Positions 12,716 through 25,775 of a stretch of DNA of 64,000 nt are shown piece by piece. Source of the stretch: Homalodisca vitripennis (taxonomy: Eukaryota; Arthropoda; Insecta; Hemiptera; Cicadellidae); contig NW_025778059.1 of NCBI RefSeq assembly GCF_021130785.1, positions 1 through 64,000 of the forward strand, read 5' to 3'. A program made the position numbers and the translations under genes. Each line of letters starts with the position of its first letter. The stretch's first letter is position 1. The notes under the pieces are model-generated. The model was not told the origin of the DNA. It was given only the letters and a program-made list of their open reading frames with translations, and made no database searches.

Positions 12716-15700
12716 AAATGTTCCTCCATCAACAAATCTTTTTCCCTCATTACTCCCCAAAACCCTAATAACCCTAAAAATATTCCAAAAATTTTTTTAG
12801 ACGGGGAAAACCGGGGGGAAAAGAGAAATCGAAAAAATACTAAGAAAATTCCCTTTAAAAAAATACGTACCGTACCGATCTGGATTTTTTTTTTAATTTT
12901 TTAAAAAACCCCCTTTTAAAAATTTTTAAACACATTTTATGTCTATAAAGGCTTTTTTTAAAATTTCATGTTTTGGTTTAATACTTAAAATGGGGCAATC
13001 ATTAAAAATTATGGGTTTTTTTTTTTGAATTTTTGCTGTATTTATGGGAAAAATTTTTAAAACAAAATTTTTTGTCTCATTTCCAAAAAATCTTAAAAAA
13101 AAAAAAAAATTAAAAAAAAAAAAAAAAATTTAAAAAACCCGCGCAAGGTTTAAAAAAAAACCCCCCCCCCTCCATGTATTTCCCCCCCCCAAATAAAGCT
13201 CCCCCCCAATGAAATTTACCCGACCCCCCAAAGCAAAAGTTTACCCCCCCTCCCCCTTTAAAAATTAAAATGTGAAACTAAAAAAATTCCCCCAAAAAGT
13301 GGAAACTAACCCCCCCCTTAAAAGGAATACAAAAAAATCATCAGTAAAAAGATAAAACCATAAAATTTTTTTAAAGCTTGTTTCATTAATAAAAACAACC
13401 AACAAACTACCCTTTTTAAAAAAAACAAAAATGAATAAAAAATTTTAAAATTTTTAAAATTTAAAAAAAGAAAAAAGTAACCATTTTTGTTTTTGAAAAA
13501 AACAAACCATATAAACCCCCCACCACAAATAAACCCCTTCCCCCTTTTTAAAAAATTTTTTTTAAAAAACCCCTTTTTTTTTCCTATTTTAAAATTTTTT
13601 TTTTTGATTTTAAAATTTTTTAAAAATTTTTTTTAACAAACTTTTAATTTTTCTAAAAAAAAAAAAATGTTTTTAAAAATTTTTAAAAAAATTTAAAAAA
13701 AAAACTGTTTTAAAAAAATGTAGCCACATGCGAAAAAAAACAAAAGTAAAGGGCGACGTTTACATTTTTTCATTAAAAATTTGGGGTTAAAACCCCCATG
13801 AAAAAAGAAAACGATTACAGCAATGTGACAATTTTTAATGTGGGACATTGTTAAAAAAAAAGTATTTATAAACCTTTTTTAAAATTTTCTGAAGCCTCAA
13901 CTAAAAAATGTTATGCGGGGAAAAATTACCCCTAAAAAAAAGTCAAAGAGAGAAATTTAATTATTTTTTTTTTATAAATTGTTTTTTTTTTCTGAAACGA
14001 AATTAATACTTCGTAAATTTTTTGGGGGTTTTGGGGGGGTACATAAAACAAAACCCAAAATTAAAAAATTTGGGATATATAAATTGGGGGGATAACTCCC
14101 CAAAATTTTTTTAAAACCGACAGTTGCATTGGGGGGCCCCCATAAAAAAGTTATTTTATTGGGTTGGATTTAGGGGGGGGAATATTTCGGATTTATGCAA
14201 AAATTTTTTAATGTTTTAAAAACAATCTCCCTAGTAGTAAATTACTTTTTTTTTTACAGGTTGAAATATCTATTTGTATTAATCGAAATTTTTACTACTT
14301 CAATTTTTCTGGTTTAGTTTTTCGTTTGCCAAAAAAAAAGACTAATTTTGAAACCTAAAACCGATTCTGTTTTCCCGGGCCCCCCCCTTTCTCTGATATT
14401 CTAACTCCTATCACAAACCACAGGGGGGGGTAAAAAAAACAGTGTTTTTGTATGTATCAATTTTAAAATTTTTTTAAAAAAATTTTAAAAAAATCCCCTT
14501 TTTTCCCCCCCCCGTAAAGCTGGATTATGAAACCCCCTACTTGTTAACAGGAAGTTTGGTTAACAAAGCGACATTTAGGGGGGGCGTCATTTCCCATTTT
14601 AAAACCTAAAAAATTCAATCGATCCACATTTGATGATTTTTTGGGGTTTTAAAAAAATTTAAAACTCTAATATTAATTTAAACTATCAAAGGCTTAAAAG
14701 GGAAATTCCCCCAAAAGGGGGTTCCCCAAAATGGATACCCCCACCCCCTTTTAAAAAATTTTTGTGGCCCCAAATTATTGAAATTTTATGCTACTAATCG
14801 GCAACCCCCCCCATTTAAATATTAAAACCAACCCCCCTTTTTTTTTTTAAAAAGGGTTTTAATTTTTTTCCTTTGCCCCTTTTTTTCTGAAAATTTTTTT
14901 TAAAAAGGGAAAAATTATTTTAAATCCCAAATAATTTGTTTTTAAAAAAATAATTAACTTCGACTTTAAAAATGTAGGCAATTTAAAAAAAAAGAAAATT
15001 TGTTTTTAAAAATTTTTTTTAAAATATGTTTATTGTAAAAAAAAAAAACCCAAAGAAAACATTTAAAAAATTTTATAATTTTGGTAGGCCTACCGGGGGA
15101 GTAAAAAAATTGGGGAAAAAAAAAATAGAAAAAAAAAGGGAAATTCACTAAGTATGGAAAAATATGTATTTAAAGCTTATAGAAAATAAATTCACTATAT
15201 GAATAGGGGGGGTTGGGCCCCACATAAAAGCAAATTTTTAAAAAAAGAAATTTTTTCCCAAAATATGTGTTAAAGGGAAAAAAGGCCCCACCGACCTTTT
15301 AAACCCCCTTTTTCTCTTTTAAAAACCCGTCGTTTAGGGCCCACCCGGTCGTAGGGGGGGTTTTGTCAAAAAGATAAAAAAAGGGGTTTTAAAACAGTAC
15401 AAGGCCCCTTTTAGTACTTTTAAAAAAAGCCAAAAGGTCACAAACAAATTTAAAAACCCGTTTTTTCCCCCCAAAAAAAAATCCTAAGTACGAAGTCTAA
15501 AAAGGGGTCGGCCCTCGGCACTCCCAAAAAGTTTTTTTAAAAAAATTTTATTTAAAAAAACTCCGCCGTTTTTTTTGTTTAAAAAAATTGATTAAAAACT
15601 GAACCAAAATTAATTACTGTGTGGTTTAAAACCCCTTTTTGTGTGTCCATCTTTGGGGCCCTTTTCACAGAAAATTTTTGGTTTGGGGGGCAGAAGTAGC

Positions 15701-18700
15701 TTATGTGTTTTTGTGGAGGGGTTTATTTAAAAGGTAAATTGTTTAAAAAATTTTTTGGGAAAAAGTAAATAAAGCTTCTTGAAAAATTTTTTTACTAAAG
15801 TAAATTTTTTAAATGTAACACATAACTGTAACCCGGGTTTTGTCTATTTTGAGCACCCCGGGGGACCCCAAAATTTAAAAGGTTTTTAAAAAAAGAAATT
15901 TTAAAAGAATAATCACATTTCAATTAAAAAATTTTTTTAGAAACCTTCGTTTTATACCTTATTAATTTTTTTCCCCAAAAAAATTTTTAAAAACCCTTTT
16001 CCCCCTTATTTATCTAGAAAAAATTGAGAAATGGGAAAAATTTGACCTTTTTAAAAAACTTTAAAAAAATTTATGGGGGAAAAACGATTTTTTTAAAGAT
16101 TTTTTAAAAATAAAAAAATTATTTAAATGCCCCCCTAGTATTACTAAACATTTCTTCGTGTCCAAAAAAGGGGTTTTTTAAAGGGGGTTTTCATGTTAAA
16201 GCATATAAAATAAGTAATATTTTGGGGTTGAAAAGTTAATGAAATATATTTTATTACAAAAAATTTTTTTCCCCCGGAAAAAAAGGGGGGCCCCAAAAAA
16301 GTGACCGAAACAGGATTCACTGGGGTTGCGTAAAAAAATTTTAAAACTGAACTTTTTTTATTCTTGAAATGTCCTGCGGGGCAAAAAAAAGACAAAAAAT
16401 TTTTTTCACAATACCAAACCTTTACCCCCAAAAATTTTTTTCAGCCAAAATTTTCCCCCGTTTGGGGGGGCACCACCAAAAAAAATAAATTTTTTTTTGT
16501 AGAATTTAAAAAAAACCCTGCTAAATATAAAGTGGGGGAAAAAATCTTGTACTATCTTTCTATAATAAATTGGCCCCCCGGATATACAAACTTTTTTCCC
16601 GGGGGGAAAAATTTTCAATGATACATTCACATTTTTTTTATAGAATTTTAAAAAAACATATAGTGTTTATATAAATTTTAAAAAATTTTCCCCGGGGGGC
16701 TAAGGTAGATACTACAAAAAAAAAAAAAAAAAAAAAAAGGCCGTTGAAAAAAAAAACCCAAAAAAAAAACTTGTCCCCCCCCAAAGTTTTAAACAAAATT
16801 TTAAAAAAATTTTCCCACTTTTCCCCAAAAGTTTTCGTTTTTTCGTAAAAAAAAAAAAAGTCACACGTTCCCACCATACGAAAAAAAACTTGTGCCCCCT
16901 TTAAAATTTTTTCCCGCTAATTTTTTTGTTTTCCCAAACATGGGGGTTTTTCCCTAAGAACCAAAAAAAAATATTCGCTAAAAGCTCAAAACCCCCAAAA
17001 AAAATGGAAAAATTTTTTACAAAATTTTCGAAAACCCCCGTGTTTATTAAAATTTTTAAAAAAAACCCCTTTTTCAACATTTTTTAAAATTTTTTGGGGG
17101 GTTTTTTTTAGGAAAAAATCCCCTGCGGGGGGATAAAAAAACTCTCGAGGGGCTAAAACTTTCGCTAAAAAACCCCCCCAAAATTTTCCCCCTTTGGGGG
17201 TTTTTTTTTTCCTTTAAAAAACCGAAAAAATATAAAAAATTCCCCCCAAAGGGAAAATAAAAATTAAAAATTTTTTTTTTTTGTGTTCGGCGGGGGAAAC
17301 CCCCTCGGGGGTAAGGTTTACAAAACCCCCCCACGTGTTGGGTGTGCGGGGGGGGGGGGCCCGGGGGGGTCACGGGTAAGGGGCCCCTTTTTTTAAAACA
17401 AAAGGGTTCCCCCAAAAAAAATTTAGTTTATTTGGGCTGTTTTAAAATTTTTCTACTTCCCCCAAACAAATACATGAATTAAAATTTTTTGTGTCAATTT
17501 TCAACTGGGATACAAAATGTTAAACTGCCCCTTTTTCAGCGTTTTATATAGGGGGTTTTTTGGGGGGCCCCAAAAAAAATCAAAGTCCTCTAAAGCTCTC
17601 TCCAAATCTTTAAAAAGGCCCCAAAAAATGGGTTTTAAAATTTTTTTAGTGATGAACATTCTTGGGGAAAAAAAAATTAATATATTTAAAAAGTTTTTTC
17701 CCTTTTTTTAAAATTTATTGCTAAAAAAATTTTAAAGGGAGAAAAAATTTATTTTTAAAAAAATTTAATACGAATAATTTTTTTTTCAAAAAATTTAAAA
17801 CCCCTTTGGGGTATCAGATTAAAACCCCAAAGATAAGCAAAAAATTTTCAAAATTTTTTTTTTTTTAAAGGGTCAGTTTATTCCGAGATATATCCTTTAA
17901 AAAATAATTTTGGGAAACGCTAAAAACCCAAAAAACCACGGGGGGGGCCCCCCATCATTAAAAAATTTTCGTCAAAATATAAGAAAAACCCTTTTTAAAA
18001 AAAGGGGAAAATCGAAGAACTCGAAAAATATAACGACAACCTTTATCACCAACCACCAAATATCACATAATATTGTTAAATGTTATATTAAAACATAGGG
18101 GAAAATTTGGGTTTGTTTTTTTAAAAAAATGTTATTTTTCCCCCTTTTAAAATTTTTTGGGGTTACCCCCATTTTACTCTGTAAAAAAAATCGCTAAAAG
18201 CTTAGTGAGGTCCTTGTATCGTCATCCCAACGTTTTTTCCTTGCATAGAATTGGAAAACTGCACGAAAAGGGGTTTTTAAAGGGGTACGCTCCCTTTTGG
18301 GTTTTGGGTCAACGGGGTTTTCATTTAAACTATGTTAAGTACTGGGAGGTTATTGTTTTTTTTTTCGCGGGGGAGAGAGGGCAGAAAATGAATTAAATTT
18401 TCCCGCCCCTGGGAAATTTTGCTAACTCTAAAACCATAACAGTAAAAATTTTTGTTTAAATTCTGATTAAGGAACAGATGTATGATAAAAACTGAAAAAA
18501 AAAAAAAAACAATGTTTATATCCAATACCTACCTTAATAATTTTTACTTTTTATTTTTTGGGATTTCAAGGGGTATTCTAAAATCACCCCCTTTTGGGCC
18601 CCTTTAAATTTGAAAATTTTTAAATCAAGGCATTTTCCCCAAGGGGGGACCGGAAAATCAAAAAAAAATAACTTTTTAACCTTTTAAAAAAAATACGTTG

Positions 18701-21700
18701 CATTTTAGGCAAAACATGGCAGTTTTTTTTTTTATAATTTTCCCCCAAAAAAAGGGACTTTTATTTTAGTGATTAAATAAAAATAAGCATCCCCCCCCCC
18801 CAAAAAAAAATTTTTAAAAACCCTTTTCGTGATAGGGGCCCTTTGAAAAACTATGGAAAAAAAAAAAAAAACACGGCTAAAACCCCCAAAAATTTTTTCG
18901 CATGATACTTTTTTAATTGAAACGAAATTTTTTTTTGTATTTACTGAACTGAATGAAAAACCCCTTGCGGCTTGTGAAAACCACCTGCAAATTTTTAAAT
19001 TTTTACGGATTCCCCGTGACGGGGTTTAAATTACCTTTTCCCCCGGGGAAAAAATTTCTATGTGTTAAATTTTAAATTTGTGTAATGCCCTTTGGGCAAA
19101 AAGGGGGAAACACCCGTTTTAAAAAGGGGGCCCCTTATAAAAAAAACGCCCAAAATCAATTAGGGGTTTTTTAAAATTTGGGATTTTTTAAAAAACCCCC
19201 AAAACCCTATTTATGGGTTTTCCCCAAAAAACAAAAAACCCCCCCTTTTTACACTGGGTAAAGAGATATAATCAAAAACTTTTACAGATTTTTTTGAATC
19301 TCCTGGGGAAACCCCCAGATTTTTTTAAATAGGGGGAAAATTTTTCAAGTAAATAAATGCAGTTTATTAAAAAAAATGATTTTAAAAAAAATTAAAAAAA
19401 AATTTTTATACATATATATTTAACTTTTGTGTTTTAATAGCCAGAAATTTTAAAATTTTTAAAATTTTTTTGAGCCCCAGCCCAAAAACCCTTTTTTAGA
19501 CAGGGGTTAAATTTTTATAAAATTTCCCCAAATTTATAAGTTCATAGTAAAAAGTTGAGTCGTTAATTAGTTTTTAAATAAAAACATTTTCTGATATTTT
19601 TTTACCCCTCAATGTTTTTAACCCCCCCCAAAAACAACACTTTAAATCATTCAACGGAATACTAAGCAACATTTTGACAAATATTTTTTATACAAAAAAA
19701 TTTTTTTTAAAAAAAAAATAAAATTTAAAAAAAAATTTTCCCCCCTTTTTCCTTTTTGCACGTACCCCCTTTTTACAAAAATTTTGGACCTGGGGGGGTC
19801 CAAAAGGGGGAAAATCTGAACATTATTTAAAATTTTTAAAAAAAAAAAATTTTATGTCAAATTTTAATTTTTGGGCCCCTTTTTCCCAAAATTTTCCCCA
19901 TGAGTAAACCCCGGGAAAAAAAAATTCCCCAAAAAGAAACAATTTGACATAATTTTTTTTTTTCCCAAAAAACCAAAAACAAAACAGTGCTACGAAACAT
20001 TTGAATAAAGGGAAAAATTTTTTGGGGGGCCCTTTCAATGAAAATTTATATACAAACGATCGCAAATAGCCCCAAAAAAATTTTTTTTTAAAAAAAATTT
20101 AAAACCTTTTTAAAAAGGGGGGAAAAAAAAATTTGAAAAAATAAAAATTGGGAAAAAAATATGCAATTTGAAAAAATGGCTAATCCAAAAAAACCCTTTG
20201 GGCCCCTTTTTAGGGGGCCCCGAAAGATGAAAAAAAAAAAAAAAATTTTTTGGGAAAAAGGGAAACTCCCCCCAAAAATTTTTTGGGTATTTTTTTTAAA
20301 AAAGTTCAAATTGAAAAACCCCCCATTTTTTTTGGGAAAAGGGCCAAAATTTTAAAAAAGGGTTTTGGGGCTCATTCAAAATTTTTAAAAAAAAAATTTG
20401 GGGTTTTTTTCAATTTTATAAAAATTTAAAAGGGATGATCTTTTTTTTAAATAAAAAGCCCCCTGATTAATATTGGAATTATTTTTTTGAAATAGAAAAA
20501 TTTTAAAAATTTTCAATTCGTTTTGGGGTAAAATTGGCAACCAATTTTTAAAAAAATTTTTTTTGTGAAAAAATCCATGAAAAAAAATTTTTTTTAAAAA
20601 ATAGAGTAGAGAAATTGGATGTGGAAGTACACACCCGAATAAAAAAACGGCTGATTAAAAAACCGTATAAACCCAGGGGAAAAACCCCAATTCAAAAAGG
20701 TTAAAAAGAGCGGATTTTTAATGGGGGGTCAAGTTAAATGAAAAGACACATGACATTGACTTTACTTGACTTCCGGTGGAAAAGGGTTTTTCCCCCCTGA
20801 AATTGCCCCAAGCCCTTTTTCCATACGCCCTTTTTCTTTTTTGGGGTGATGGACAAAAATTTTTTAATTTTTTTTTTAAAGTGTTTCCATTTTAAAAGTA
20901 TTTAAAAAATTTAAATTTTATCGGGGCAGCAAACATAAAAAAAAATTAAAAATAAAATTGTGTTCTTATTTCAAAAACAAAATTTTTTTCCCCTTTCCCG
21001 TTAGTATTAATTTTAAAACGTGTGATTAAACAAAAAACCCCAAAAAAGTTTTTAGATTACAAAAATTTGGGGGAAAAAAGTTTTTTTTTTTTAAAAACAT
21101 AGGGGAAAACCCCATTTTTTTTTCAATATCCTCGTCCCAAAAAACATAAACAAAACCCCCAAAAAGGCGAAAAGGATGATACAATCAAAAGTTGAGTTTG
21201 GGCTTCCGTTTTCACTTTTTGTTTTTGCAACATCTTTTTTTTTAAAAAACATTTTTTTTTGGGATTGAATCGCTCCTTCCCGCCTTAGCTGTACTATCTA
21301 GAAAACTGGGGGTTTTCTCACCCCGAAAATTTTGGGGTTGTTTCTAAAACTCATAGTGCACTCACGTGCCCCTTTTAACACCCCTTTTATGTAGTTTAAA
21401 ACTGGAAAATTTGGGGCGGACTTTTTTAGACTGGGGGCCTAAACCCCAAAAGGAAAAGCAAAAAAAAACCCTTTTAAAAACTCTTTTTTAAAAAATTTTT
21501 AAAACATGAAATCCTGAAAATTTTCCCCGGTTTGGTCTTTCTAAAACCCTTTTAGACCCGATTTTCCCAAAAGGGGACGTCTGTGAGGGGGCAGATTTCC
21601 CCAATTGTAAAAAACCAATGATAAAAAAGGAAAACCCCAAACAAAAAATTCGTATACCGCATCCTGGGGGGCAAAAAAAACCTAACCCCCCTATGGGGGG

Positions 21701-22504
21701 GGTGCAAAATTCCCTTTAAATTTAAAAAACATAAAGGGGGTTTTATATAAATTAAAATAACTTTATGGACCCCCAAAAGAAAGAAAAATTTACATTTCAA
21801 CCGCCCCGTGGGGGTTTTTCTTCGGTAAGTTTGAAAAGGATAGACTAAAGTATTTATATATTAAAAAATTTTTAAAACCTAAACAATGTCTTTCCCCGGG
21901 GGCATTTTCCCCCCCCCCCTTCGTATAAAAATTAAAAAAGAAAATTGCCGACGGCGGGGGGTCTCAGTACTTAGTTCTTTTTTGAAATAAATTTTTTGCT
22001 GAAATTTTTTTCCCTTTTAAAACCATGGTTACCATAAGAACAATATAAAAATGTTCACTATCGATCAAATCCCATGAAAAAAAAAAAGAAAAAAAAAGAA
22101 CTCGAATCTATTAGTCATTTTTTTTTCGAGACATCGCCGGGGAAAAAAAAAATACAGAAATGAAAATTTTTTACCCCTTTAGTGATAGGTTCGTAAGGGT
22201 CAAACCCCCAAAAAAAAATGTTTTTATTTGTGCTTTTTTTTCCTAAGAGACCGTCAAAACCCAAACCAATCTTAAACGATCTAAACTAAAATAATTGGAA
22301 TTTTTTAAAAATTTTTAAATAAAATTTTTGGGCAAGAAACCCCCGGAAAAGGGCCCTTTTTTAAAAAAAGTTTTTAAACCCCTTTTAAAGGGGGAAAAAA
22401 AAGCCCCGGGGGTTTTTAAAAAAAAAAAAAAAAAAAAAAACCCCAAAAAAAAAAACAAAAAAATAAAAAAAAAAGCAAAAAATTTTTAAAATTGGGAAAA
22501 TTAA
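12716..22504. other. Homopolymer-degraded sequence, no supportable genes
   Basis: Continuous homopolymer-run sequence, including long poly-A and poly-T stretches. A segment at 17,980-18,530 is slightly more normal in texture, but none of its frames matches a family I know. No structure beyond the run pattern is visible. Confidence 0.75.
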
Positions 22505-23665
22505 ACCCAAAAAAACCCCCCCCTGCCCCCCCCCCCCCCCCCCCCCCCGGGGAAGGGCCCCCCACAAAAACATCCCCCCCCCCCCCCCAAAAACCCCCTG
22601 CCCCATCAACCCCCCCCCCCCCCCCCCAAAACCCCCCCCCCCCCCCCCCTTAATCCCGAATTTTTTTTTCTAACCCCCCCCCCGTACCACACCCCCCCCC
22701 ACCCCCCCCCCCCCAAAAACCCCCCCAACCCCCCCCAAAAACCTCCCCCCCCCAAACTTTAAACGCCCCCCAATACCCCCCCCTTTTTAAAACCAAACCC
22801 CAATGCCCCCCCCAAAAGGGTTCCCCCCCCCCCCCCCAAAAAACCCCCCCTCCCTTTTAAACCCCCCAAAAAACCCCCCCAAAATCCAAACCCCCCAAAA
22901 AAAAAACCCCCCCCCCCCCCCCCCCCCCCCCCCTTAAAAAATTTTTGGCCCCCCCTAATTTAAATTACGCCCCCCCGATAAAATTATAAAAAATAAATTA
23001 AAAAATAAAAGAAAAAAATCCCCAAAAAAAAAATAAGTATTATTTAATTAAAAAAAAAACCCCCAAGGGTAATTCCTAAACCCCCCCCCCCCCCCACCCC
23101 CCGCACCCCCCCCCTTTCCCCCCCCCTTTTAAAAATGAAAAAAATATAAAACCCCCACCCCCCCCAAAACCCTTTCCCCCCCCCCCCCCCCCAACCCCCC
23201 ACCAAAAACCCCCCTTTCCCTTTTAAAATAAAATAAAGCCAACCCCCCCCAAATTTGGAAAAGTTATTTTAAAATTAACCCCCCCCCAAACCCCCCCTAC
23301 CACAAAACCAAAACCCCCAAAAAAAGGCCCCCCCCAAAACCCCTTTTTCCCCAAATTTTTTTAAACCCCCTTAAAAACCCCAAAAAATTGGGGGCCCCCC
23401 CCCCCCCCCCCCCAAACCCCAATTTTTTTAAAATTTTTAGTACAAACCCCAAAAGGAGAAAAAATAACCCCCCCTAAAAAACCCCCCCCAAACCCCCCCC
23501 CCCCCCCGGGTAAAATTTTATCCCCCCCCCCAAAAATTTTTTTAACCCCCCCCCCCAAATCCCCCAAAAAAAACCCCCCCCAAGTACCCCCCCCCCCAAA
23601 AACCCCCCCCTTTACCCCCCAAAAATGACCCTAACCCCCCAAACCCCCCGGGAAAAAAACCACAA
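22505..23665. repeat. Poly-C-dominated tract
   Basis: More than a kilobase made almost entirely of runs of C interrupted by short A or T runs and rare G. The opposite strand would be G-rich. Continuity with the degraded block, and the abrupt return to normal sequence some 40 bases later, suggest a failing consensus. A genuine C-rich satellite cannot be excluded from the sequence alone. Confidence 0.7.
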
Positions 23666-23707
23666 AAAAAAAAAAAAACCCCAAAAAAAATTTTGTTCCC
23701 TTTTTTT

Positions 23708-24863
23708 ACATCAGAGGAATACGCCCTGAATATGGTGTTTTATTTTTGGGTTACTGTTAATGGGGTAATGCTAGAGCTGCTGTTAGAAGAATATGAACTA
23801 CGTTTACCCTAATAGGAGGATTCCAGATTACCAAAACAATTGTCAGGAACATTTCGTTACTCTTCGGGAAACCAGGATCACTACCAAGTACTAGAACCAA
23901 TTATGGTAACGAGCTGTCCATCTTGATGACAGATATGTGTTATTAATGCTGTCTACATACGCAAGTCCCGGTTGTAAGTACACTACGTATTTTCTAGGCG
24001 GATAGGAGGTTCGCAGTCAACGGTGTGGAGGTCCACTTAATCGAAACGAAAATTTTATCCGTTTCATAAAAACAAAAAGGTTTCAACATCTGCAGCTGCA
24101 GCTAGGGTGGATGGTCCGCTATCGCTTGAGGTAGTTTTTGCAACTTTTTGAATATTAATAATCAACTCTACTAAGCGTATTTTTGTTTACGGATGAGGCA
24201 CAATTTCACTCGGGATAGGTGTCAATAACTTGCACAATCAATTGAACACTCATGGGCAGAAGAAAATCCACATAGGGAGGTAGGTGGAACAGGATACTTT
24301 CAACACCGATTTTAAAGCGTCAATGTCTGTGTTGGGTGGCCTTTTGCACATCGGCTGCATTGGGACCTTTCATAATTACCCTGGACGCCTAAAATGCTGA
24401 GTTCTCATTTTGAATTTCCATTCAAGAAGAGTTGGCCGCAGCTGTTAGTGAATTTGGTTCCTTTACATCTCAGAACAAACAAAATTTGTATACTTCCAGC
24501 ATGACGGAGCAACCTCCCCACTTTTAACGTGCCGGTTTCTGCTTACTTAAATCATCAAAAAAATTTCCTGGACACTGGATTGGTCGTGGAGGGCCTGCAC
24601 CCCTTGGCCACCAAGATCACCAGATTCGTATCTCCATTGGATTATTGCATACTGGGGATTGGATGAAAGACAATTGGTATACAAGACAAAAGTGAATTCT
24701 CGTGGATGAAATTAATTGCCCCGTATTATGGATTCGGCTTGTGCAGGATACAGGGAAGCTCCTTGATAAAATTATAGAATACGCAACAAAAGCAATACAC
24801 AAACTTGGCCTTGCAAAATGTATTGATAATGATGGCCTCATTTTTCGAAACAATCTATTATAA
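23708..24863 (+). pseudogene. Transposase pseudogene (DUF4817 helix-turn-helix plus DDE region)
   Basis: Reading with frame changes, the N-terminal part gives SEEYALNMVF, then a GYC..GNARAAVRR segment, then a GKPGSLPS segment, matching the helix-turn-helix start typical of this family. The C-terminal part shows WIGRGGP at 24,576-24,596 and WPPRSPD at 24,605-24,625, which lie in different frames, so a frameshift separates them. The tail ends CIDNDGLIFRNNLL before a TAA at 24,861-24,863, like the usual Cys-Ile...His-Phe end of the family. Several in-frame stops and shifts make it inactive. An intact copy would cut and paste DNA through a DDE/D active site. No start codon can be chosen. Confidence 0.65.
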
Positions 24864-25453
24864 AAAACGTGGCGTACGCTTGGCCCCAACCCTGCTGATT
24901 AATTTTGCTTAAAACTAGTAATGTATTATACTGAATAAAATCGATTTTTTTTGGGTTACTTGTTTTCTGTTTTATTTTAGACTTTGAATTATCACCAATT
25001 TTCTCGAGAATTAAATTCTCTACAATTAATGTTTGTTGATCTTTATGTATTTATTAACCAAATTTAAACAAAGTTATTGTACTATCAAACCTTAAAAAAA
25101 ACATTGGTTTTCGTTGCCCCAGATTTTTTTGCATGTATAACCCTGAAAATCCCTCAAAAACTACTACAGGTACAGTTTCTGAAAACCTATTTTATTAGCT
25201 ATATCAGGTAAAAATACATAAGAATCCACGATATTTCGTTAAGCTTAATTTAATCTTTCCAAAAGTTCAGTATGGCTTTATTTTTACTCTTTACCCAGGA
25301 ATTCAGGCGAAATCTTTCGCTAGCTCGTAACTCCGCTAACGAAGCAATTTTCGGGACCTATGTTTTTATAAATCATTTTTTCATTATTCTTTTACTAGTA
25401 CAATGTGCTGTAGAAGTGGGGGGGAGAACTTTCATGAATCAACCCCCTGTATA
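24864..25453 (+). other. 3' non-coding part of the same transposon
   Basis: AT-rich sequence between the transposase stop and the CCCCCTGTATA terminus. It contains the block around 25,300-25,440 (TCGCTAGCTCGTAACTCCGC and a GTGGGGGGGAGAAC stretch), of a kind I associate with the 3' region of this element class. A 63-codon open frame lies inside it, but is best read as non-coding transposon sequence. Confidence 0.5.
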
Positions 25454-25663
25454 TAATGAATAATAATGTTAGTATAAATTTTCAGCTATTGCCATTTCAG
25501 TATAACAAATTTTAATTAATGTAAACAAAAGTCATTTGACAGGGTATTTGAATTTGGCTTCTTCCGATCATGTTACGTTGTTGGTTATTAAACGGGGGCA
25601 CCGTATAAGTGACAGATGCGGCCAAATAAAAAAGTTCATTGAATTTATAAAAATGTAAGATCT

Positions 25664-25775
25664 TCTAGCGGATGTAATGGACCAAGCGCATTCACCCGGC
25701 AAGTGAGAGAATCTAAGATTCCCCCCTGGGTTCGGAGTCCCGGCGGAAGCAAGTACTTTTTGTGATTAAAATGTT
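25664..25775 (+). repeat. tRNA-derived SINE, copy A
   Basis: A degenerate tRNA-like head (A-box-like GGATGTAATGG near 25,670; anticodon-like arm TTCACCCGGCAAGTGAG; B-box-like GGGTTCGGAGTCC at 25,728-25,740 with one extra base) is followed by GGAAGCAAGTACTTTTTGTG. The same head and tail elements occur on the minus strand at 40,808-40,880 and 40,965-41,013. The extra bases in the A and B boxes argue against a functional tRNA gene. Confidence 0.6.

Larger units (their letters stand above)
23700..25453 (+). mobile_element. Decayed DNA transposon, DUF4817-type transposase family
   Basis: The element contains a broken transposase (23,708-24,863) followed by about 590 bp of non-coding sequence ending in CCCCCTGTATA at 25,443-25,453. 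That resembles the CACCCTGTATA ends that I recall for this insect transposon group. The 5' end should carry the inverse motif, but it falls in the unreadable sequence left of 23,700. Family assignment rests on the protein fragments; the 3' boundary is inferred from the terminal motif. Confidence 0.6.

Noticed and set aside
25272..25463. 63-codon frame with a hydrophobic middle
   Set aside because: It falls within the 3' non-coding part of the DUF4817-type transposon and crosses its proposed terminus.
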